This document shows positions 55,613-64,000 of a stretch of DNA of 64,000 bases, in pieces. The stretch lies in contig RPFO01001168.1 of the NCBI GenBank assembly GCA_009746045.1, positions 1-64,000 of the forward strand, in the 5' to 3' direction. The notes under the pieces were generated by a model. It worked only from the letters and a program-made list of their open reading frames with translations. It ran no database searches and was not told the DNA's origin. Position numbers and translations under genes: made by a program. This DNA comes from Mesostigma viride. Lineage: Eukaryota; Streptophyta; Mesostigmatophyceae; Mesostigmatales; Mesostigmataceae. Every line of letters begins with the position of its first letter. Position 1 is the first letter of the stretch.

Positions 55613-56256
55613 ATTTAGATGAACGCGGATCAGTGAGTTTCTGGTCTTCCCAAGATGTGATGAATGGAGCCATGGTTTCAACCAGCGGCTTTTAACCTTT
55701 ACCACAGTTGCCTCACTACCCTGTGGTCACTAGCCTGAGGCGGCAGCACCCACGGACGGTGTTGGGAAAAGACGCTTGGCCACTGCTGTGTCCGAGCCTT
55801 TCTAGGTCTCACCATTGCTGCCAGGCCTTGCACGCCTTGGCAGGTCCGCCACTGTCAATTTCCTTGGTTGCATCAATCCAGGACGTCTGTCCTTCCATGA
55901 ATGACAGTAACGCTCTGGATTTATCCGTCATGACAAGTACCCGTCCATCCCAGGCCTGCAGGACTGCCAGTCCTGAAGTCCTGTGACATTCTTGGTACCA
56001 TCAACCAATATTGACCACAGTACCTCCTAGTGACAGTCGGTCCTGTGACACGTAACGTGTGATGGTTCACCCAACACTGCCACGTGCCCTGTCCCTCACG
56101 TGTCCTTAGTCCTGGTACTGCTGTAGCGTCCGGCGGCATTACTTCGGGACTTGATAACTCTCAAGTTCCTTGTCCAAATGAGGCGTTTAGCACGGCGTTG
56201 GAAAGGCCACTTCAAGTATGATATGCTTAGCATATTGCATCACCAATATGCTAACT
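55613..56256 (-). repeat. CopC 3' LTR
   Basis: 644 bp. Contains the phrase 'aacgcctcatttgg' also present in the CopB LTR, the only obvious LTR similarity of the two families. Confidence 0.95.
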
Positions 56257-57218
56257 CCAACCCTTTCTTGTTTTGGAGCTGCAAGCTTCACACCATGACC
56301 AACCCATTCCTTGCTGCCTTGTGAAATGGACACCTGGTTACCCTGGACTTATAATAAGCCTCATGAGCACCCCTTTTGCCACCTTAATGGTATCCTTCTT
56401 AGGGATCTATGGTTCAACCCTGCCATCTGATCATTAACTTGACCTGCAGGTCATCCCCAACCCTTTCTTTTGCAACTGTACCTTGGCTTGGGCTTAAAGG
56501 AGGATATTGAATATTCCTTAGGCAACATATCCTGGATATCTGAATGAGAGGCCCTGACTACAGGAAACGTATTACAGTGAGTTCCTGGTCTTCCCAGTTA
56601 TCACTGGCGCCCGTTTCATGGCGCCCGCCCCGAGCGTTCCAGGCATCATCCATCCAAATGTTCACCAATGGAAACCACTTCAACACCACTGTGCCACTGC
56701 TTGATGGGGAGCCCATGTCATCACTGGGTGTTAAAGCCCAGGAGTCATACATACCAGGCTGTGGCTCAACTAGGGAATCGAACCCTACCCCAGAACCCCA
56801 GGTTAAACTTAACCTGGTCACATGACAGACAACAAGAGAGATTGGCATACAACATGATTATGTTTATTATAGAATATCCACCAAAACCAATGTTGAGTGT
56901 TCCCAGTGGACCAGCCTGCACCAGCAAGGCCCAACTGTCAGGTTACAACACCATAATATCCAAGGTTGTCACTTATTCACAGCTAAAGAAAACTAAACAA
57001 GAGAGATATATACAAACAACCTGGAAGAACTCTCAACATGGCCTGCCCTGTCATGGCCTAACTGCCCGAGGCCAAAGGCATCCCACTGTGCTAATCCTTT
57101 ACAGGAAGAGCTTGCTCCTGTTGAGCCTTCTACCTGCTTGGTGACAGGTAGGCTACCTGTTGCCCTCCCCCCTGGGGACAACAGCACTGGTCAGCCACCA
57201 ACTGGCAAAGGCTGGACT
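56257..57218 (-). other. CopC 3' untranslated region
   Basis: Non-coding, 962 bp (CopB: 949 bp). Holds the doubled GGCGCCCG motif (56605-56628) matching CopB 52046-52070 and the polypurine tract 'aagaaagggttgg' next to the LTR. Confidence 0.7.
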
Positions 57219-60200
57219 TCAAGTCCCACCAGAAAAGGGGTCCATGAGCCCTTTGAGCACAGGGTATTGTAGCTCAGCCTTGCTCTCCAGCTTGGTGAGG
57301 GCGTCTGCTGGGTTGTCAACACCAGGCACATGTTCAAGATGAGCAAGGTAAGACATCTCCTTCAGCAACAAATAATCCAGATCCCTGCTCCTGGCGAGCT
57401 GTCTGTGCACAAACTGCACCATGCCCATGCTGTCTGTCTTGACCAGTGTGTGCAGCTGCAAGCTACAGGAAGCTACCTGACAGAGCTGGTAGAATAACTC
57501 CCTGAGGTAAAGAGCAGTGTGTAGCCCCTCACATATTGCCCTGCACTCAGCAATGTCACTGCTGGGCGTCACCCTGTTCTGTAACCTACTGTACCAGCTG
57601 ACCAGAGAAGTGTGCTCCTGTTGTAGTGTAATGAGTGCTGCTGCCCTACCCCTGACATCCGTCACCTTCCTGCTGTCCATGGAACTGTCCACAAAAAGCA
57701 CCATGTTGAGTGGTTTGTACAAGTCCACAGCTGCCAGTATGAGTGGAGGTGAGCTCCTGACAGACTCAACCACCTGCTCTGCCCCTACCTCAACCAGCTG
57801 AGCATCTGTGAGCCTACTCAGCACCAACAAATCTGGGGCACAAATGCTAGCTAGCCAAGCCAACATTCCCCTGATTGTGGCACACCTGGCCTGGGTAATG
57901 GGCTGCTGGAGGGCATCAATGATCTGCTGAGGATAGTTGTTGCCACCCTCCATCTTGATAAACCAAGTACCTGCCCTCTTGATCAGCGTGGCCTGCATTC
58001 CACAAAACACCATGGGCTCATCCTGCTTCATGTGCTGGACCTTTCCTAACTCAAACCTCTTCTGGATCTTGGACAGTACTGAATCCACCCACTCAGGAGG
58101 CCCTAAAAGGTGCAGGTCATCTCCATGCAGAGATGCAAACACAGGCAACCCTTCATGAGTACTCTGGAACAAGCAAGGATCAACTGGAGACACAGTAAAG
58201 CCACAGTGAGTTTTCAGAAACTTTTCCAGGCTCTTTCTCCAGATGATAGGGCTGGACCTGAGACCCTCCAAACCCTTGAGTATTCTGAGATATTTTGACT
58301 TGATCTCTGCTCTCCACACCTTGGGCACTGTTACAAAGAAGGGAGGGATATCACGCCACGTCTCCTTGGCCTGCTCCACATCACCCTTGAGAAAAGCCCT
58401 CTTGAAATCAATCAGCACAGAGCTGTACGCAATGCCCTTGACCAGGAAAGACAGATATATACACAGAACAATCCTCCAGGTATCATGCAGCATCCCAGGC
58501 GTATACAACTCCTCATCTGTCAGCTCCCCCGTGCCATGGTACTCAGTCACAACTGGCCTCACATGTGGCACCTGCACACCGTCTATCTCCTTCAGCTTGA
58601 GCACAAACAAGAGCCTTAGCAACTGATGCTCCCTGGGCAACTCATCCACAGGCTCAGCACAGTTAGACACTATCCAGTCATGCCCACTGGAGACAAACCC
58701 TAGAATCCATGCCTTAGCCATCTTGGGGCTTTGCATCAACTCTACCAACTGGTGCCAGGAAATAGGACTGTGACCAGCAATCTGGTACTTGTGCACCCCC
58801 AAGTCCCGTGGATCTAGGGTGGTTGGGATGATCAACAAGTCCTCAGCAATGGGCTCCTTGCCTTCAGGCCCCACACTCTGCTGCCCCTTCACAGCCTTGA
58901 CTGCCACAGCTAGACCCTTGGAGTAGTGATATCTCTGGAGGGGCAAACTGCCGTGACCTTCTAGTGCAAGCTCATCTGCTGACAGAGTCACTCCTGGCAT
59001 GCACAAGAAATTCTGGCCCAAAATGGCAGGCCCCTGGTACCCTTCCACCACACAGAACGCAGTGGGGACACCCAGGATAGGCACAGTCACTTCCCCTAGG
59101 ATCTTCATTGTTACAGTGCCCGTAAAGTCACTCACTGCCCTGCAGCCAGCCTTATTCACCTTCAGGCCCTGAGCATCCTCCACCCTGATGATAGACACCT
59201 CTGAGTTAGTATCCACTTCTAGGGTAGCAGCCCAGCAAGAACCCCATTCAGTCAACTTAGATACCTTGGGATCCTTGTGCTTGTTGAACATGAGCGACCG
59301 GACAATGTCTGCCATGAGTGGCCTCTTGGACCCTGGTGCAGGCCCAGCCCCCGTTGGCTCCACCACAGGTGATGCAGTTGCCTCCTGCACCTCATCATCA
59401 TCAGAGGGATAGCCACCTCCCACGTCAGTGACAGGCACATCAACTACCTGGTCCTTAACCTGGCCCTCCAGCCAACACTGGGGTCCAGGCCCGTCTGCAG
59501 GCCAGATTGCATGTGGCTTGCGTTCCTTGACGTTGGCCCAGCTCAACCTGTAAACATGCCTGGGATTACTCTCCAAGGCCACAAGGCAGGAACGATTGGC
59601 ATCTTCCACACAGGTCACCACCCCGTTCTGCCACTTGCCCCTCTTGCCCTGCATTGATGGCTCCTTCCACATTCTGACCTTCAGCCCCACCTGAGGCCTC
59701 AGCACATTCCAGCCCCTATCCTTGCGTCTCAACTGAGCAAACACCCTGTCTGCTTTCCTCAAGCATGCCTGGACCACTTCCTGGGCTAGCATCCAAACTG
59801 CAGTGCTACAGGATTGACAGCCACCCCGTCATAATAGTAGTTTATTCTGAGGTTCAACTGTTCTTCCACCTGCCTGGTCCACACTGCCCTCTCCAAAGCA
59901 GATGCTACCAGTGGCACCTTAGGTTCTGCCAGCACTACGGTCTTGACCTCCCTGATGGATCTCTCCACAGCACCTTGCTGTCCATGGCTCTCCCTGGGCG
60001 TGACCAGCAGCTTGCATGGCAGTTGCTCCTGCTGTGACAGTAGGCACTCAAACTGAATATCAGCCTGTACTGTCTTGTACACCCCAAAGCCTGGTAAGAG
60101 AGTCTGCAAGCCCAGCAGCAGGGTATTCCCCTTCATATCTGGCAGAATCTGGAGCAGCCTGTACCTGCTAAATCTGTCCACTGCCACCAAAATGTATAAG

Positions 60201-60756
60201 CCCCTGATATGCTGGACGTCTACCTGGATGTCCCCCTTCTCCCTGGCAGGCTCCCTAGCATGGGACCTTGGCTTCTTGGCAGCATTCTCCTTACAGCACA
60301 TTGCTCAGCTGCAGCCCTGCATGCTTCCCTCAGTGGCTCATCTCCAATCTTCCAACCAAACATCTCAGCCATGGCTGTGTGACCAAAGATATTGTGCAGC
60401 CTGCGTCCAGCATCCGTGTAGCTCAGTTGCCTAGCCAGATTACGCACCTGGGAAGACGCCTGGACGGGCCCTGCGTGTGAGGACGCAACATCCACCTTCT
60501 GCATCTTGGATCCAGAGGACCCAGCAGACCCTCCCAGCAGAGCATCTAGGCTCCCAGAGCCAACCCTGTCTGGGGACCCTCCACCTGTTGACAGTTGAGG
60601 GGATTGTTGTGCTGCAGCATGCATGCAATCTTGTGGAATGAGAACATCAGTACACCCCTGGTGCTGATCAGAGGTGGCACCCTGCCCAGATTTATTTACA
60701 TGTGAAGCTGTGTCCCCACAGGGTGTCTCACTATGTACACGGGACTGCTTCACTAG
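57219..60756 (-). pseudogene. CopC Pol: integrase, protease, RT, RNase H, two frameshifts
   Basis: Pol continues in frame after the gag UGA (60757-60759). Integrase HHCC 'RRLHNIFGHT', core 'GDIQVDVQHI', 'VQADIQFECL' and 'GQQGAVERS'. The frame shifts near 60300 and 59790, then runs open for 857 codons: integrase C-terminal part, protease 'LEVDTNSEVSII' … 'GPAILGQNFL', RT 'LIDFKRAFLKG' and 'FASLHGDDLHLLGP', RNase H 'FVDSSMDSRK', 'SSDIAECRAI', 'LVKTDSMGMV' and 'DNPADALTK'. All catalytic acids remain. About 60% similar to CopB by eye. Confidence 0.9.
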
Positions 60757-62077
60757 TCACTTCTGATCAGACTGCCCCTTCTTCTTGTTTGGGCAATCCC
60801 TCTTCCAGTGACCTTCCTTGCCACAAGCAAAACACTTGCTCTTGCCAGACCCTCCCCCTGGGGCCTTGCTGTCCTGCTTGTTCTGGTTGCCTGAGGCCTG
60901 ATTGTTATTCTGCCCCTGGCCACCACCCTTACCCTGCTGATGGCTGTTACGGTTGCCAGACTGGTTCCCCTGATTCTGGTTCCCCTGCTGACCCCTCCAC
61001 CACCCTGGTTCTGCTCCTTCTGGGCCTGCTTCCTTCTCCTGCTGCCATACCGTGTCCCAGATGGGGTACGGTTCTTGCCCTGGCTAGCCTGAGACGCTGA
61101 CCCTCCCTGAGAACTGATACCCTTGCAGGTAGGGACCCGGGTCCTGAAGTTTAGTATCACACGCTTCAGAGCCCCCCAGGTGCCATCAGTGAGATCACAG
61201 AGCTGCCTAGCAGTAGCCCTACCTTCCTCTGACAAGCCCATCTTATCAAGAAGTGGTCTGCTGCTGCCCTGACTGTCACACTGAAGCCCTGCTTCTTGCC
61301 TGCCTCCACGATCAACTCAAACCTGGCCAGCTCAGCAGCCACCTCACCCTTGATCTCAAACTCATCAAATTCTCTCTTCTTTTCCATGGTGAGATTGTGA
61401 ACCCTGTCAGAAAACTCCTCCTTGATGTCATCCAGGAACTGCAGCCAAGTGTGCCCCTCTTCAGAGCATGCCTAGCCATGTCATTGACCCTTTCAGACGA
61501 TCCCTTGTTTGCGGTGGAAGAGTGAAACACCCTGACAATATCCACACCTGCTGCGACAGAGCCCACAACTAGCTTCATGTCATCAAGCCATTTATCCAGG
61601 TTGTCTTGCTTCAGGGAGGGTTGAGCGCTTTCTGCCCATTCATGACTGTCACAGCATCAGAAAATGGACGGGTGCCAGGCAACACACTCCCCACACGCAC
61701 TGGTGGTGCCTGGGGAGGGTCAATCCTAGCCTCCAAACGCTCGGGCAACATACCAGACACCCTATCGTGAACAGCAGCTTGCTTTGCAGCACGCACACCT
61801 GGGGTGACGATGGCGTCCTCCTCACCAGGCGTTGTGAGCACCACTGCATCCGTAGGTCGCCTGGCACGCTTGACTTTCTCCGCCTCAGCTTGCCCATCAC
61901 GCCACCGCTTGTGTGTTCTCCCGGCCTGGGGTCCATCTCTGGGATAGGTTGCCCAGCTGGCGCCTCCACGCCCCTCTCCTCCATCGCCTCCCCTTCCTCT
62001 CTGGCGATGTCCTCCTCTGCCGTTCGCTCCCGTTGCTCCTCGAATGTCGCCGCACCCCGGCTTGCCCTCCTAGGCAT
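60757..62077 (-). pseudogene. CopC Gag with CCHC knuckle, frameshifted
   Basis: Starts at the ATG at 62075-62077 (MPRRASRGAATFEEQ), acidic N-terminus. Frame changes near 61860, 61610, 61400 and 61230 can be followed by peptide sense (for example 'LKQDNLDKWLDDMKLVVGSV', 'EFDEFEIKGEVAAELARFEL'). It ends with a knuckle CFACGKEGHWKRDC and the stop AAG-UGA-CUA-G (60757-60759). A Gly/Asn/Gln-rich tract precedes the knuckle. Confidence 0.75.
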
Positions 62078-62324
62078 TATATACAATGGCTGCGACCAAC
62101 TTTGCAACAAGAAAACAGCAAACTCTCCACCTATCCTCCACCCCCTCAAGCCTCGTTTTCAGACGAAGCTTCTCCTGCAACCGGTGCAGGTGCTGGCTCG
62201 TGGAACGGTCCCTCCACCGGATTCAATGGCTGCCCCTGGTCGTCGTGAGTAGGCACAGGCCTAATAACCACCGGAAGCCTCAAACCATACGCGTAATCAC
62301 GTATCCAGCGAGAACGCCCCCACC

Positions 62325-63109
62325 TCAGCAAATGGCCTCACCTAAACCAACGTTGTCGTCAATGTGGTAGCGATTAAGCTCGTCCCGCTGCGCCTGCTCA
62401 CGGCCCTCCTGAGAGCCGTCGCCCTCGTGACGCCTCTGGGCCGGCTGTACTACCGCCCCTGCTGGCTGATCTACGAAGTCGTAGAAGGCGTCGTCGGCTG
62501 AGACCTCTCGACCGCCAACCACGTCGACAGTCAAACTTAGCTGGTTTAACTCTCGGCGAGAATGTGGAGTATCCCGACTAGTGTAGATGGAGAAGGGATT
62601 AAGAGTAATGAAGACACGATCAGCAGCGCCTCTGGTCAACTCTAAGACAGAGTGCGCCAGATTCTGGCACTCTGCCACCAACGCCTGCGTACTGCCACGA
62701 ACGATGGCCTCCCGCCTGTCCCGGGCGACCTGCACCACGTTTGGCACGCCGGTGTAGTCGTCCCCAAGGCGGAGATTGGCGACAAGGTCGTTTATCTCTC
62801 GGGCACCCCCGAGGCTTATGGCAATTATCTGCAAAAGCAGAGTGACCACCTGCTCAAACGCGAATGCGTTTGTGTGGCCAGCCCGCCAAGACGCTGGCAG
62901 CCTTCTGATGATTTCCGCGAGGTCCTCGCGAAATCTCAGCAGCTGCTCGGCTGCTCCTCGGACGTACTCGCCCGGTGCCGACACCGCACGAATATTTCGG
63001 CGCACTTCCCCGAGTCCTCGTGCCCTCCTGCGGGTACTGGACTGGACGCCGCTACCGTTGCTGCACGCGCAAAGGTGTTTGTCCTAGCTTCAGAGTCCGA
63101 ATTCGACAT
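62325..63109 (-). pseudogene. CopC ORF0 (extra protein ahead of gag), one frameshift
   Basis: Begins ATG at 63107-63109 (MSNSDSEARTNTFAR), 24 nt after the LTR, as in CopB. The frame shifts near 63000, after which 225 codons are open: 'AAEQLLRFREDLAEIIRRLP', 'VVTLLLQIIAISLGGAREIN', 'DDAFYDFVDQPAGAV'. Ends at a stop at 62325. Helical like the CopB ORF0; low sequence identity. Confidence 0.65.
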
Positions 63110-63133
63110 ATCCGTCGACCAGACTGTAATACG

Positions 63134-63777
63134 ATTTAGATGAACGCGGATCAGTGAGTTTCTGGTCTTCCCAAGATGTGATGAATGGAGCCATGGTTTC
63201 AACCAGCGGCTTTTAACCTTTACCACAGTTGCCTCACTACCCTGTGGTCACTAGCCTGAGGCGGCAGCACCCACGGACGGTGTTGGGAAAAGACGCTTGG
63301 CCACTGCTGTGTCCGAGCCTTTCTAGGTCTCACCATTGCTGCCAGGCCTTGCACGCCTTGGCAGGTCCGCCACTGTCAATTTCCTTGGTTGCATCAATCC
63401 AGGACGTCTGTCCTTCCATGAATGACAGTAACGCTCTGGATTTATCCGTCATGACAAGTACCCGTCCATCCCAGGCCTGCAGGACTGCCAGTCCTGAAGT
63501 CCTGTGACATTCTTGGTACCATCAACCAATATTGACCACAGTACCTCCTAGTGACAGTCGGTCCTGTGACACGTAACGTGTGATGGTTCACCCAACACTG
63601 CCACGTGCCCTGTCCCTCACGTGTCCTTAGTCCTGGTACTGCTGTAGCGTCCGGCGGCATTACTTCGGGACTTGATAACTCTCAAGTTCCTTGTCCAAAT
63701 GAGGCGTCTAGCACGGCGTTGGAAAGGCCACTTCAAGTATGATATGCTTAGCATATTGCATCACCAATATGCTAACT
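63134..63777 (-). repeat. CopC 5' LTR
   Basis: 644 bp, followed inward by the primer-binding region cgtattacag, shared with CopB. Confidence 0.95.
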
Positions 63778-63782
63778 GAACC

Positions 63783-64000
63783 CGATCCGCCGGCGTGGGC
63801 TTGTAGAATCCGCCAGCCAAGGCGAAGTACATGTCCAGCAACTGGAGATTAATCTGTCGTCCTACTGAGGCGAACGAGTCATACACGACCAAAACCGCAA
63901 ACTGGCGACCCAGGCGCTTCTCGTGCTGCCGTACCCATCCGTGGATCTCGCGAGCCCGGTTAAGTACGTTTGCTGCCACGCAGGCAATCGCAGCGCGGGT
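63783..64000 (-). CDS. Partial ORF at the right edge, cut by CopC
   Basis: Open from the window edge to the CopC insertion. The peptide contains 'NVLNRAREIHGWVRQHEKRL', 'FAVLVVYDSFASVG' and 'LQLLDMYFALAGGFYKPTPA'. The phrases 'RAREI' and 'ADRV' recall ORF0 of CopC (GAREIN, AADRV), so it may be ORF0 of another family member, or the 5' part of the host gene that continues at 55612. The frame does not join directly to the frame at 55607, so an intron or a break would be needed. Confidence 0.4.

Larger units (their letters stand above)
55613..63777 (-). mobile_element. CopC, Copia-like LTR retrotransposon (8.17 kb)
   Basis: LTRs of 644 bp at 55613-56256 (3') and 63134-63777 (5'), one difference seen (gcgttt versus gcgtct). 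TSD 'gaacc' (plus) at 55608-55612 and 63778-63782. On the minus strand the LTR begins AGTTAGCATATTGG and ends TCATCTAAAT. Order and features match CopB (ORF0, gag, UGA, integrase, protease, RT, RNase H), but proteins differ clearly, so it is a sister family. ORF0, gag and the integrase carry frameshifts. Confidence 0.95.

Overview
This is nuclear DNA from a eukaryote, most likely an alga. The evidence is coding sequence split by GT-AG introns, LTR retrotransposons with 5-bp target-site duplications (TSDs), a DNA transposon with TA duplications, a plastid rpoB fragment (28503-28921) that looks like plastid DNA moved to the nucleus, and long simple-sequence arrays. The species cannot be named from the sequence alone. 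I see no rRNA, tRNA or CRISPR features.

Layout. 1-316: tail of a possible retroelement reverse transcriptase. 317-1752: AT-rich non-coding DNA. 1753-16707 (minus): one probable ~15-kb host gene of at least six exons encoding about 1,480 aa. Its introns carry arrays of a 46-bp unit built on the perfect 14-bp palindrome CCAACGGCCGTTGG, and intron 1 also holds an 8.6-kb CAAGGA hexanucleotide array. 16708-18820: non-coding with tandem repeats. 18821-27301 (plus): Copia-like element CopA-1. 27302-28921: duplicated segments, one reading as a ubiquitin-like exon, plus the rpoB fragment. 28922-31544 and 53174-55612 (minus): two halves of one host cluster of small genes (CX4CX10CX2H zinc fingers, one MYND finger), again interspersed with the palindrome. 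31545-53173 (plus): CopB, inserted into one of these genes. Inside CopB, between gag and pol, lies CopA-2 (34210-48001, minus). Inside the CopA-2 integrase lies a 5.3-kb DNA transposon (38942-44232). 55613-63777 (minus): CopC, a relative of CopB. 63783-64000: a partial ORF at the edge.

The main biological point is the retrotransposon lineage. All four elements have LTRs beginning AGTT (ending AACT in CopA and CopB, AAAT in CopC) instead of TG...CA. All have the order gag - integrase - protease - RT - RNase H, with the protease between integrase and RT, whereas the usual Copia order puts protease before integrase. All have a protease active site reading DTN/DTQ instead of DTG, and an RT motif HGDD instead of YxDD. 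CopB and CopC add an extra ORF ahead of gag and place pol in frame behind a gag UGA in a readthrough-prone context (UGA-CUG and UGA-CUAG). LTR pairs differ by zero or one base, so the insertions are recent, and the nesting gives an order: host gene, then CopB, then CopA-2, then the DNA transposon.
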